Assembly (NCBI GenBank): GCA_014218215.1
Contig: CP043652.1
Location: forward strand, 3,224,001 to 3,288,000
Reading direction: 5' to 3'
From: Geodermatophilaceae bacterium NBWT11
GTDB lineage: Bacteria; Actinomycetota; Actinomycetes; Mycobacteriales; Geodermatophilaceae
Length of the DNA: 64,000 nucleotides
The first letter of the stretch is position 1, and each line of letters starts with the position of its first letter. Below are positions 52,179-60,358 of this stretch, piece after piece. The position numbers and the translations under genes are program-made. Below the pieces are notes generated by a model, which worked only from the letters and a program-made list of their open reading frames with translations, had not been told where the DNA came from and did not search any database.

Positions 52179-52760
52179 TCAGCCGTGGGTGCGTCGTCCC
52201 CCGTGCTCGTCGTCGGCCGCGGTGTCGGCGCCCAGCGCCTCGACCAGGTCGGCCCGGGCGCGGGCGACCCGGGAACGGATCGTGCCGACCGGGACGTCGG
52301 CCACCGCGGCGGCCTCCGCGTAGGGCAGGCCCATCAGCTGGGTGAGCACGAAGGCCTCGCGCCGGTCGGGGTGCAGCCGGGCGAGCAGGTCGCCGACGAC
52401 GGCGTCCTCGCCCACCCGGTCGGCGGTGGTGCCGGTGTCGGCGCGCTCGAGGAGCTCGTCGTCCCCGACGAGGGTGAGCCGCCGGCGGCCGGTGCGGCGG
52501 ATGGCGTCGGCGCACGTGCGGCGGGCGATGGAGAACAGCCAGGTGCGCACGGTCGACCGGCCGGCGAAGCGGTGCAGCGAGCCGAAGGCCCGCAGGTAGG
52601 TCTCCTGGGTCAGGTCGTCGGCGGACTGCCGGTCGCCCAGGTGCGCGCACAGCCGCCACACGTCGGCCTGGGTGGCCCGGACGAAGGCCGCAGCGGCGAG
52701 CGGGTCCCCGTCGGCGGCGGCCGCGGCGACCCGCGCCAGCTCGTCGACCGGGGGCTCCAC
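52179..52760 (-). CDS. ECF-type RNA polymerase sigma factor
   Basis: This 193-residue ECF sigma factor has region 2 (FVRATQADVWRLCAHLGDRQSADDLTQETYLRAFGSLHRF with the conserved DDLTQETYLRA) and region 4 (LPYAEAAAVADVPVGTIRSRVARARADL). It is divergent from an anti-sigma-like gene at the head of a copper operon, with 76 bases between the two starts. The GTG at 52760 is the first start in the conserved frame. The anti-sigma/copper operon is the probable target, since an ECF-like promoter lies in front of it. Confidence 0.93.
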   Translation of the reverse strand: MEPPVDELARVAAAAADGDPLAAAAFVRATQADVWRLCAHLGDRQSADDLTQETYLRAFGSLHRFAGRSTVRTWLFSIARRTCADAIRRTGRRRLTLVGDDELLERADTGTTADRVGEDAVVGDLLARLHPDRREAFVLTQLMGLPYAEAAAVADVPVGTIRSRVARARADLVEALGADTAADDEHGGRRTHG

Positions 52761-52801
52761 GTCCCCCAGTCTGACCTGTGACCGGGCCCATGCGGACCCC
52801 G

Positions 52802-52828
52802 GGAACTGGGGGTGCCCCGGGAGCGACT
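52802..52828 (+). promoter_or_regulatory. ECF-type promoter before anti-sigma/copper operon
   Basis: GGAAC (52802-52806), 17 bases, then CGACT (52824-52828) fits an ECF promoter (GGAAC - N16-17 - CGTC/CGTT-like). The -10 lies about 9 bases before the ATG at 52837, so the transcript would be nearly leaderless. CCCCGGG occurs twice, overlapping the -35 and inside the spacer. Confidence 0.5.
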
Positions 52829-52836
52829 CTCCTCCC

Positions 52837-53475
52837 ATGCACTGCGAGCGCTGGCGCGAGGCGGCTTCTGCCCGGATGGACGGCGAGGGGTCCCCGGTCC
52901 CCGCGGCGGCCCTGGACGCCCACCTGGCCGGGTGTGCGGCCTGTTCGGCCTGGGTGGAGACCGCGGGGCTGGTGACCCGGCGCGCCCGGCTGGCGCCCGC
53001 CCCGGCCGTCCCCGACCTCACCGCGGCCGTGTTGTCCGCGCTGCCCGACCGGCTCCCCGGTGCGGCTGCCGCGGCCCGCTCCCGGCTGGTGACGACGGCC
53101 CTGCGGCTGGCGCTGCTGGCCGTCGGGGTCGCCCAGGTCGGGCTGGCCACGCCGTCGCTGGTCAGCGGGGCCGGCGCGATGAGCGCCCCGGTGCACGTCG
53201 CGCACGAGACCGGGGCCTGGAACCTCGGGCTGGCCGTGGCCTTCCTGGCCTGCGCTGCCGCCCCGCGGCTGGCCGCCGGCGCGCTGCCGTTCCTGGCCAC
53301 CTTCACCGCGGTGCTCACCGTCGTCACGGTCACCGACCTCGGCGCCGGGCACGTGCACGCCGACCGGGCGGTGGGCCACCTCCTGCTCCTGGCCGGGCTG
53401 GTGGTCACCGCGGCCCTGGCCTGGCGAGGACGGCGCCGCGGGACGGCATCGGCCGGGGTGCGGGTGCTCGCGTGA
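52837..53475 (+). CDS. zinc-finger anti-sigma-like membrane protein
   Basis: This 212-residue protein has an N-terminal zf-HC2 motif (AHLAGCAACSAWVE; the His-x3-Cys-x2-Cys of zinc-binding anti-sigma domains), then five or so hydrophobic helices. The N-terminal part would bind the divergently encoded ECF sigma factor and the membrane part would sense a signal. Later residues HVHADRAVGHLLLL hold histidines that may bind metal. It overlaps CopCD by 4 bp, suggesting copper or periplasmic redox status as the signal. Confidence 0.85.
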   Translation: MHCERWREAASARMDGEGSPVPAAALDAHLAGCAACSAWVETAGLVTRRARLAPAPAVPDLTAAVLSALPDRLPGAAAAARSRLVTTALRLALLAVGVAQVGLATPSLVSGAGAMSAPVHVAHETGAWNLGLAVAFLACAAAPRLAAGALPFLATFTAVLTVVTVTDLGAGHVHADRAVGHLLLLAGLVVTAALAWRGRRRGTASAGVRVLA

Positions 53476-55202
53476 GGCGCCTGGTCCTCCTCCTGCTCGC
53501 CGCGCTGCCCCTGGCCCTGCTGGTCGACGTCGGCACCGCGGCCCCGGCCAGCGCGCACGCCACCCTGGTCACCACCACCCCGGCCGAGAGCGCCCGGCTG
53601 GAGACCGCCCCGACCGAGGTGACCCTGGAGTTCGACGAGGGGGTCTCGCTCGGGGCCGGCTACGCCCGGGTGCTCGACAGCGTCGGCGAACGCGTCGACA
53701 CCGGTGCCGCGACCGCCAGCGACGGCACGATCACCGTCCCGCTGCGGGCCGACCTGCCCGACGCCAGCTACGTGGTGACCTACCGGGTCGTCTCGGCGGA
53801 CTCGCACCCGATCAGCGGGGCCTACGCCTTCGTGGTCGGGGACGGGGAGCTCGTGCCCACCACCGGTGCCGAGGCCGGCAGCGACGTCGACCCGGTCGTC
53901 GGGGCGCTGCTCCCGGTGGCCCGCTGGCTCGGCTTCGCCGGGTTGGCCCTCGGCGTCGGCGTCCCGGTCTTCCTGCTCGCCTGCTGGTCGGCCGGCTGGC
54001 GCTCCCGCCGGGTGCGCACGCTGACCCTCTCCGGGCTCGGTGCCGTCGCCGCCGGGGCAGTGCTGTCCTTCCTGCTGCAGGGCCCCTACGCCGCGGCCAC
54101 CGGGCTGGCCGACCTGGTCGACCCGCAGCTGCTCGCCACCACCGCGGGCTCGGCGTTCGGCCTCACCCTGCTGGCCCGGGTCGTGCTGGCCGCCGGGCTC
54201 GCCGCCCTGACCGTCGTGGCCTTCCGGGCCGCTGCCCCGTCGCGGGGGCTGGTCGTCGCCGGGGGGGTGCTGGCCCTGGGTCTCGTGGTCACCACCGCGG
54301 CCGTCGGACACCCCGTCGCCGGCCCGCTGCCGGGTCTGGCCGTCGTCGTCACCGCCGTGCACGTGGCCGCGATGACCGTGTGGCTGGGCGGGCTGACCGC
54401 CCTGCTGGCCGGCGCGCTGCGGCGCGGGGTGCCGGCCGGTGAGCTGGCGACCGCGCTGCCCCGCTACAGCCGGCTCGCCGCCGGATCGGTGGCCGCGCTG
54501 GTGGTCACCGGGGTGGTCCAGTCGGCGCGCGAGGTCGGCTCACCGGCGGCGCTGGTGTCCACCACCTACGGCTGGGTGCTGGTCGCCAAGCTCGCGCTGG
54601 TGCTCGGGCTGCTCGCCGTCGCCGGGGTCAGCCGGGTGTGGGTGCAGCAGCAGCTGGGCGCCCCCCGCACCACCCGGCGCCGGGTGGTGGCGCACGCGTT
54701 CAGCGCCGAGGACGAGGACAGCGCTGCCCGGGAGCGGGCCGGTGCCGCGGTCGCCGACGTCGCCCCGTTCCGCCGCTCGGTGCTGATCGAGGTCGCGGTC
54801 GCGGCCGTGGTCCTCGCCCTCTCGGCGGTCCTGGTGGGCACCCCGCCGGCCAAGGCCGCCGTCGCCGACCCGGTCGACGTCACGCTCCCGCTGCAGGGTG
54901 CGACCGGCGCCGACGGCAGCGTGCAGCTGTCGGTCGACCCCGCGCAGCCCGGCCCGAACACCCTGCACGTCTACCTCTTCGACGCCGACGGCCAGCTGGC
55001 CCAGCCGCAGTCGCTGCGGGTGACCCTCACCGAGGCCGAGCAGCAGATCGGCCCGCTCGACGTCGAGCTCCAGCCGGCCGGGCCGGGCCACTCCGTCGGC
55101 GACGCGCAGCTGCCCACCGCGGGCAGTTGGACGGTCACCGTCACCGTCCGGCTCGACGAGTTCACCGCCCTCACGGCGTCCACCACGTTCCCCGTGCGCT
55201 GA
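53472..55202 (+). CDS. CopC-CopD fusion copper transport protein
   Basis: This is a 576-residue membrane protein. A signal peptide is cleaved before His (PASAHATLVTTTPAESARL), so mature CopC (residues about 29-125) begins with a copper-binding histidine; another His lies in VSADSHPISGAYAF. CopD (about 135-430) has about eight helices. A soluble YtkA-like beta domain (about 470-576) completes the protein. Fused CopCD proteins import or deliver copper, often for cytochrome oxidase. It is cotranscribed with the anti-sigma gene (4-bp overlap) and followed by ycnI and sco. Confidence 0.92.
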   Translation: MRRLVLLLLAALPLALLVDVGTAAPASAHATLVTTTPAESARLETAPTEVTLEFDEGVSLGAGYARVLDSVGERVDTGAATASDGTITVPLRADLPDASYVVTYRVVSADSHPISGAYAFVVGDGELVPTTGAEAGSDVDPVVGALLPVARWLGFAGLALGVGVPVFLLACWSAGWRSRRVRTLTLSGLGAVAAGAVLSFLLQGPYAAATGLADLVDPQLLATTAGSAFGLTLLARVVLAAGLAALTVVAFRAAAPSRGLVVAGGVLALGLVVTTAAVGHPVAGPLPGLAVVVTAVHVAAMTVWLGGLTALLAGALRRGVPAGELATALPRYSRLAAGSVAALVVTGVVQSAREVGSPAALVSTTYGWVLVAKLALVLGLLAVAGVSRVWVQQQLGAPRTTRRRVVAHAFSAEDEDSAARERAGAAVADVAPFRRSVLIEVAVAAVVLALSAVLVGTPPAKAAVADPVDVTLPLQGATGADGSVQLSVDPAQPGPNTLHVYLFDADGQLAQPQSLRVTLTEAEQQIGPLDVELQPAGPGHSVGDAQLPTAGSWTVTVTVRLDEFTALTASTTFPVR

Positions 55203-55231
55203 CCTGCGCACACCCCTCTGACAGGAGAAGC

Positions 55232-55969
55232 ATGTCCACCACCCCCCGTCGTCTCGCCGTCCTCACCCTGGCCACCGGCATCGCCGTGGCCGCCGGCGGT
55301 GGCGTCGCCTCCGCGCACGTCCGGGTGTCCTCCGACGAGGCCGCCCCGGGCGGCTTCGGCGTGATGACCTTCCGGGTGCCCAACGAGAGCGACACCGCCA
55401 GCACCGTCTCGCTGCGCATCCAGCTGCCCACCGACACCCCGCTGACCTTCGTGCAGGCCGAGCCGGTGGCCGGCTGGACGATCACCCCGACCACCACCCA
55501 GCTCGACCCGCCGGTGGAGTCCGACGGCGAGGAGATCACCAGTGCGGTGACCGTCGTGCAGTTCACCGCCGACGCCGGTGGTGGCATCGCCCCCGGCCAG
55601 TTCCAGGAGTTCTCCCTGCTGGGCGGGCCGTTCCCCGACGCCGAGACCGTCTCCTTCGGCACCGTGCAGACCTACAGCGACGGCACCGAGTCCGCCTGGA
55701 TCGAGCCGACCGTCGAGGGCCAGCCCGAGCCGCAGTACCCGGCCCCGGTCCTGGACCTGGGCGGCTCGACGGCCGCCAGCGGTGACGCGCACGGCTCGGA
55801 CGGCGGCACCGACACCGCCGCCTCGGGCACCGATGCCACCGCGGCCGAGGACGGCAGCGGCAACGGGATCGCCGTCACCGCGCTGGTGCTCGGTGGGCTC
55901 GGGCTGGTCGCCGGTGTGGCCGGACTCGCCCTGGGCCTGGCCGCACGCCGTCGTACCGTGGCCTCGTGA
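55232..55969 (+). CDS. YcnI family (DUF1775) copper-binding protein
   Basis: This 245-residue membrane-anchored extracellular protein has a signal peptide that ends at SAHVRVSSDEAAPGG, exposing an N-terminal His as in the YcnI copper site. A DUF1775 beta domain is followed by a Gly/Ser/Asp/Thr-rich linker and one C-terminal helix with RRR. YcnI of Bacillus binds Cu(II) through the N-terminal His and a Trp; VAGWTITPTT may hold the equivalent Trp. A GGAG ribosome site precedes the ATG at 55232. The stop overlaps sco by 4 bp. Confidence 0.92.
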   Translation: MSTTPRRLAVLTLATGIAVAAGGGVASAHVRVSSDEAAPGGFGVMTFRVPNESDTASTVSLRIQLPTDTPLTFVQAEPVAGWTITPTTTQLDPPVESDGEEITSAVTVVQFTADAGGGIAPGQFQEFSLLGGPFPDAETVSFGTVQTYSDGTESAWIEPTVEGQPEPQYPAPVLDLGGSTAASGDAHGSDGGTDTAASGTDATAAEDGSGNGIAVTALVLGGLGLVAGVAGLALGLAARRRTVAS

Positions 55970-56640
55970 GCTCCCTCCCACGTCGCACGTCCCTGGCCAC
56001 GATCGCGCTGACCGCCGGGCTGGTGCTGGCCGGCTGCGGTGGGTCCGCGGAGGCCGACCAGGCCGCGGCGGGCGGGCACGGCGACCACACCTCGGGCGAG
56101 GCGCCCGCGACGGTGTCCGGGCCGGACAACCCGTACGACGGGCTGTTCCTGCGGGATGCGTACCAGAAGCCGTCGTTCACCCTGACCGACCAGGCCGGGG
56201 CGCCGTACGACTTCGCGGCGCAGACCGCCGACGGGCCGACGCTGCTGTTCTTCGGGTACACCAACTGCCCGGACATCTGCCCGACCACGATGGCCGACGT
56301 CGCGATCGCGCTGCAGACCTCGGACCCGGAGGTCGCCGCGGCGACCACGGTGGTCTTCGTGACCACCGACCCGGCCCGGGACACCCCCGAGGTGCTGGGG
56401 GACTACCTGTCCCTGTTCTCCACCGCACCGGCCCCGGCGATCGTCGGGCTCACCGGCACGCAGGCCGAGATCGACGCCGCCCAGCTGGCGGCGGGGGTGC
56501 CGCTGGCCGAGGAGATGGGCCAGCAGCACTCCTCGCTGCTGCTGCTCTACGGCACGGACGGCGAGGCCGACGTGGCCTTCGACGCCGGGAACACCTCGCG
56601 GGACATCGCGCACGACCTGGCGGTCGTCGCCGGCGAGTGA
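55966..56640 (+). CDS. SCO1/SenC-type copper metallochaperone lipoprotein
   Basis: This 224-residue thioredoxin-fold protein is used in copper delivery to cytochrome c oxidase (CuA). The N-terminus has a lipobox (LAGCGGS). Copper ligands are the two Cys in TNCPDICPTT and the His in QQHSSLLLLY, the standard C-x3-C plus His set. A His/Asp-rich stretch (GGHGDHTSGE) follows the lipid anchor. It overlaps ycnI by 4 bp and is followed by an uncharacterised gene after 16 bases. Confidence 0.93.
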   Translation: MSSLPRRTSLATIALTAGLVLAGCGGSAEADQAAAGGHGDHTSGEAPATVSGPDNPYDGLFLRDAYQKPSFTLTDQAGAPYDFAAQTADGPTLLFFGYTNCPDICPTTMADVAIALQTSDPEVAAATTVVFVTTDPARDTPEVLGDYLSLFSTAPAPAIVGLTGTQAEIDAAQLAAGVPLAEEMGQQHSSLLLLYGTDGEADVAFDAGNTSRDIAHDLAVVAGE

Positions 56641-56656
56641 GGGCAGACTGGCCGGC

Positions 56657-57715
56657 GTGACCGCGGGGCTGCGCCGGGTGGGGGCACGGGCGCTGCTCGT
56701 GCTCCTGGCCGTGGTCGCGGCCGGTGCGCTGGCCGGTCCGGCCGCGGCGCACGTCGGCGAGGGCGTGGCCGGCAGCGACTTCGACGGCGCGGTGACCTCG
56801 GTGCGTCCGGACCTGCCCGGGGTCGACGTCCGGGTGCTGCAGTTCGGCGACGAGCTCGAGGTCGTCAACACCACCGACACCGAGCTCACCGTGCCCGGCT
56901 ACTCCGGGGAGCCCTACCTGCGGATCGGCCCCGACGGGGTCTGGCGCAACGCGCACAGCCCGGCGACCACGATCAACCTGGACCGGTTCGGCCGGACGCC
57001 GCTGCCGTCCGACGCCGACCCGCTGGGGACGCCGGACTGGGTGCAGGTCTCGACGCAGCCGCAGTACGCCTGGCACGACCACCGGACGCACTGGATGAGC
57101 GAGGGTCAGCTGCCCCCGGTGGTCACCGCCGACCCGAGCGTGTCGCACACCGTCATCTCCTGGACGGTGCCGATGGCGCTGGGGGGCACGCCGGTGGACG
57201 TCGCAGGGGTGCTGACCTGGTCGCCCCCGCCGCCGGGCTGGCTGGTGTGGCCGCTCTACGCGCTGGTGCTCGCCGGCGTCGTCGCCGCCGGCTCGCTGGC
57301 CCGCACCGCCGGTCCGCTCGCTGCCGCGCTGGGGCTGGGGGCGTCGGCCTCGCTGGGACACGCCGTGGCCACCCCGGCCCCCTCGGTGACCGTCGGGTCG
57401 CACCCGGGCGCCGTGCTGTCCGCGCTGGTGCCGGCGCTGCTGGTGCTGCTCGTGGTGGTGGCCGCGGTCCGGGCGGCGGCGCGGGGGCGGGGGTCGCTGA
57501 CCGGCGTGCTGGCCGTCGTCGTCGGCTGGCTGCTGCTGGTGCAGGGCCTGCCCGACGTCGACGTGCTGTGGACGGCGAACCTGCTCGCGGCCGGCCCCCC
57601 GGTGCTGGCCCGGGCCTCGGTCGCCGTGCTGCTGGCCGGGGGGCTGGGCCTGGTGGTCGGCGGGGCGCTGGCCGCGCGCCGGTTCCGCGACCGGCCCGTC
57701 GTCGTCCCCGTCTGA
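56657..57715 (+). CDS. uncharacterised membrane protein of actinobacterial copper loci
   Basis: This 352-residue protein has a signal peptide ending AAAHVGEG, with an extracellular His at the mature N-terminus. An extracellular domain follows with the motif WHDHRTHWM (about residue 140) and VNTTDTELTVPGYSGEPYLRIGPDG. Four or five membrane helices complete it (about 195-340). I do not know a characterised homologue; the position among copC, ycnI and sco and the exposed His/Met cluster suggest copper binding or oxidase assembly. No enzyme motif is recognised. Confidence 0.75.
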   Translation: MTAGLRRVGARALLVLLAVVAAGALAGPAAAHVGEGVAGSDFDGAVTSVRPDLPGVDVRVLQFGDELEVVNTTDTELTVPGYSGEPYLRIGPDGVWRNAHSPATTINLDRFGRTPLPSDADPLGTPDWVQVSTQPQYAWHDHRTHWMSEGQLPPVVTADPSVSHTVISWTVPMALGGTPVDVAGVLTWSPPPPGWLVWPLYALVLAGVVAAGSLARTAGPLAAALGLGASASLGHAVATPAPSVTVGSHPGAVLSALVPALLVLLVVVAAVRAAARGRGSLTGVLAVVVGWLLLVQGLPDVDVLWTANLLAAGPPVLARASVAVLLAGGLGLVVGGALAARRFRDRPVVVPV

Positions 57716-57773
57716 GCCCCGGAGAGGACGGTCACGGGTTCGACCACCTCGACCGGGGGCACCTCCACCACTC

Positions 57774-58235
57774 GTGACCCGTTCCCTGCTGGCCCTCCCG
57801 CTCGCCGCCCTCGTGCTCACCGGGTGCGCCGGCAGCGGTGACCTCGGGCAGACCGCTGCCGAGGAGGCACCGGGCGGGGAGACCTCGGCGCAGGTCGAGG
57901 TGAGCAAGGACGTCACGGTGCTGCGGGCCTCGATCGCCGACGCGAGCGACGGGGCGCTGGACGCCGGGGACGACGCGGTGCTGCGGCTGGACGTGCAGAA
58001 CGCCGGGCCCGACGACGACACGCTGCAGACGGTGAGCGGCACGGGCTTCGGCGCCGTGGACGCCGGGCCGTGGACCGTGCCGGCCGAGGGGGTGCTGCAC
58101 CTGGGCCTGGACGGCACGGCCGCGGTGGTGCTCCCGGACACCGAGCGGCCGGTGGCGGTGGGCGACGAGGTCGAGGTGACGTTCGTGTTCGACCGGTCCG
58201 GCGAGGTCACCGTGACGGTGCCGGTCACCGACTGA
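57774..58235 (+). CDS. small lipoprotein at end of copper operon
   Basis: This 153-residue lipoprotein has a signal peptide with the lipobox LTGCAGS followed by an immunoglobulin-like beta domain. The size and place recall PCu(A)C copper chaperones, but the HM-x10-M-x21-HxM ligands are missing (the domain has almost no His or Met), so copper binding is unlikely. Its role is unknown. The GTG at 57774 lies 58 bases after the membrane gene. Confidence 0.6.
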   Translation: MTRSLLALPLAALVLTGCAGSGDLGQTAAEEAPGGETSAQVEVSKDVTVLRASIADASDGALDAGDDAVLRLDVQNAGPDDDTLQTVSGTGFGAVDAGPWTVPAEGVLHLGLDGTAAVVLPDTERPVAVGDEVEVTFVFDRSGEVTVTVPVTD

Positions 58236-58284
58236 CCGGGCGTCCCGCGCGACGTCGACCCCGACCCGTGGCAGGCTCGGGCCC

Positions 58285-59292
58285 GTGCTGGACACGGGGG
58301 TGCGCGCCGGGTCTCTGGACACCCACGCCCTGGCGGTCCTCGCCGCCCAGGGCCCTCCGCCCGGTCAGCAGGGGCACCTCGGGGCGTCGATCCTGCTGGC
58401 GCTGCTCTCGGCGTGCGCCTTCGCGGTGTCCACCGTCGTGCAGCACCGGGCGGCCACGGATGCCGCCGCCGACCTCCCGCAGGGGGCGGTGCTCCGCCTG
58501 GTCGGCAAGCTGGTGCGCAACCGGGCCTGGATCGGCGGTCAGGGTGCCGCGCTCTGCGGGTTCCTGCTGCACGCCTCGGCGCTGAAGTTCGGGCCGGTCG
58601 TGGTCGTGCAGCCGCTGCTGTCCGGCGGTCTCGTCATCTCCCTGGCGCTCGGTGCCCTGGTCGACCGGCGGCACGCCGACCGGCTGCTGCCCGAGCGCGG
58701 GCAGTGGATCGCCGCCGGCGTCGTCGCGGTGACCCTGGGCCTGTTCGTCGTGTCCGCCCGGCCCCAGCACGGCAGCTCCTTCGCCGAGCCGAGGGCGCTG
58801 CTGCTGTGCGCCGGTGGGGCTGCGGCGGTGATGGTGCTGGCTGCGCTCTGGTCGCTGCGCCCGGCCGCCCCGCACAAGGCGCTGGCGCTGGGCCTGGCGG
58901 CCGGAGGCGGGTTCGGCATCACCGGGCTGCTGCTCAAGGACGTGGTGGCCCACCCGCCGGCCGAGCTGCTCGGCAGCTGGACCACCTACCTGCTGCTGGC
59001 CTCCGGTGCCGCCTCGATCGTGTTCGCCCAGTGGGCCTACCAGTCCGGCGCGCTCATCGAGTCCTTGCCGGTGATGGCCGTGCTCGAGCCGCTGGTCGCG
59101 GTCGGGCTCGCCGCACCGGTCTACGGGGAGGTCCTGGCCCCGGGTCTGCTGGCCACCATCGGCCAGGTGGTCGGTGTGGTCGGGCTGGTCGTCGGGGTCG
59201 CCGTCCTGGCCCGGCGCACCGCGGCGCGGGAGACCACCGGGGTGCCCCTCGCCGTCCCGGCGCCCGCACCGGCACCACACCCGCACCACTGA
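58285..59292 (+). CDS. DMT/EamA-like transporter
   Basis: This 335-residue membrane protein has about ten helices and two EamA-like repeats. Blocks include ASILLALLSACAFAVSTVVQHRAA, LHASALKFGPVVVVQPLLSGGLV and GALIESLPVMAVLEPLVAVGLAAPVYGEVL. It resembles the NIPA/EamA metabolite or Mg2+ transporter side of the drug/metabolite superfamily. The substrate is unknown. The start (GTG or CTG region at 58285) is uncertain, because the first 35 residues are not membrane-like. It ends His-rich (PHPHH). Confidence 0.8.
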   Translation: MLDTGVRAGSLDTHALAVLAAQGPPPGQQGHLGASILLALLSACAFAVSTVVQHRAATDAAADLPQGAVLRLVGKLVRNRAWIGGQGAALCGFLLHASALKFGPVVVVQPLLSGGLVISLALGALVDRRHADRLLPERGQWIAAGVVAVTLGLFVVSARPQHGSSFAEPRALLLCAGGAAAVMVLAALWSLRPAAPHKALALGLAAGGGFGITGLLLKDVVAHPPAELLGSWTTYLLLASGAASIVFAQWAYQSGALIESLPVMAVLEPLVAVGLAAPVYGEVLAPGLLATIGQVVGVVGLVVGVAVLARRTAARETTGVPLAVPAPAPAPHPHH

Positions 59293-59442
59293 CCGACCTC
59301 CGCGGGCGGCCCGAATGACACCGGTGTGGTTTGCCACACGGCGTGTCAGCGAAGACGCGCCGAGCGGGGGGTCACAGACCGGTCACGGCTCGTTAGGTTG
59401 CCTGCTGTCGAGCCAGGCGCAGCAGACGACGGGGGAGCACGG

Positions 59443-60141
59443 GTGGCGGTAGTAACGGGTGCTCGACGGCGACCGGCGGTCCTGGTGGCGGCGCTCGCCC
59501 TGGGCGGGGTGCTCGCCGCGACCCTGGGGCTCCCGGGCACACCGGCCGAGGCCACGTCCGACGACAGCGTCGCCCAGGCGCTGGCCGCCTCGGAGAACGC
59601 GGCGTTCCTCGACGAGGCCGAGCTCATGCCGCAGATGGCGATCACCGAGGCCCAGGCCCAGCAGCGGCTGGCCGAGGTGGCCGCCAGCCGGGCCGAGCGC
59701 GCCGAGGCCGAGGCGGCCGCGGTCGCCGCTGCCGAGGCGGCCCGCCCGAAGGTCGTCGTCCCGGTGGACGGCGCCCGGATGACCACCTGCTTCTGCCAGC
59801 GCTGGGGCACCATGCACTGGGGCATCGACCTCGCCGCGCCGATGCTGACGCCGGAGTACGCGGCCGAGGACGGCGTCGTGCTGCGGGCGGGTGCGGCCAG
59901 CGGGTACGGCCAGGCCGTCTACGTCCTGGGTGTTAGCGGTGACGTGACGATCTACGGCCACATGGAGGAGATCGAGGTCTCCGCCGGCGACGTCGTCGAG
60001 GCCGGGCAGACCATCGCGCTGCTGGGCAGCCGGGGACAATCCACCGGCCCGCACCTGCACTTCGAGGTCCACTCGGGCGGCCTGGACGGCCCGCCCGTCG
60101 ACCCGGTCGTCTGGCTCCGCGAGCAGGGCGCAGACATCTGA
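59443..60141 (+). CDS. secreted M23 family metallopeptidase (LytM-like)
   Basis: This 232-residue secreted peptidoglycan endopeptidase-like protein has a signal peptide (AVLVAALALGGVLAATLGL), an Ala/Glu-rich coiled coil at about residues 55-100 (EAQAQQRLAEVAASRAERAEAEAA), then an M23 domain. Zinc ligands are His in MHWGIDLA with the Asp, and the HLHFE pair near the end. FCQRWGTMHWG holds two Cys not seen in most LytM proteins. GRSGYG and GQSTGPHLHFEVH are typical. It probably cleaves peptide stems in the wall. The GTG follows a GGGGGAG ribosome site. No riboswitch was recognised upstream. Confidence 0.9.
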   Translation: MAVVTGARRRPAVLVAALALGGVLAATLGLPGTPAEATSDDSVAQALAASENAAFLDEAELMPQMAITEAQAQQRLAEVAASRAERAEAEAAAVAAAEAARPKVVVPVDGARMTTCFCQRWGTMHWGIDLAAPMLTPEYAAEDGVVLRAGAASGYGQAVYVLGVSGDVTIYGHMEEIEVSAGDVVEAGQTIALLGSRGQSTGPHLHFEVHSGGLDGPPVDPVVWLREQGADI

Positions 60142-60184
60142 GGCGTGCTCACCCACGGTGAGCCGCCGGACCGAGAGTCACTCG

Positions 60185-60207
60185 ACGAGTGGAATCACTC
60201 CACTCGT
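60185..60207. promoter_or_regulatory. 9-bp inverted repeat before the DUF3494 gene
   Basis: The arms ACGAGTGGA and TCCACTCGT are separated by five bases, 44 bases after the M23 stop. The stem could end the M23 transcript or act as an operator. The remaining 150 bases up to 60358 have several GC-rich pairings but no recognised riboswitch. Confidence 0.5.
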
Positions 60208-60358
60208 GTGACGACACGCCGCTGATCCTGCCGGGATGGGACCGCCAGGGAGTCAGGCTGATCCCACGAAGGTCCCTCGTGCCTCGGCATCCACGCCGGC
60301 GTCGTCTTCTGTGAACGACGCGAACCGGCCCACGAGGGTCGGAGACAGGAGTGCCGAC

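Noticed and set aside
57774-58235. PCu(A)C copper chaperone
   Set aside because: The HM-x10-M-x21-HxM ligand set is absent and the domain has almost no His or Met, so only a lipoprotein is called.
60142-60358. Possible c-di-GMP (GEMM) or ydaO-type riboswitch before the DUF3494 gene
   Set aside because: Some GGGATGGGAC-like and GATCC pairings occur, but the diagnostic GCAAAGCC and AAACC blocks of GEMM and the ydaO core are missing.
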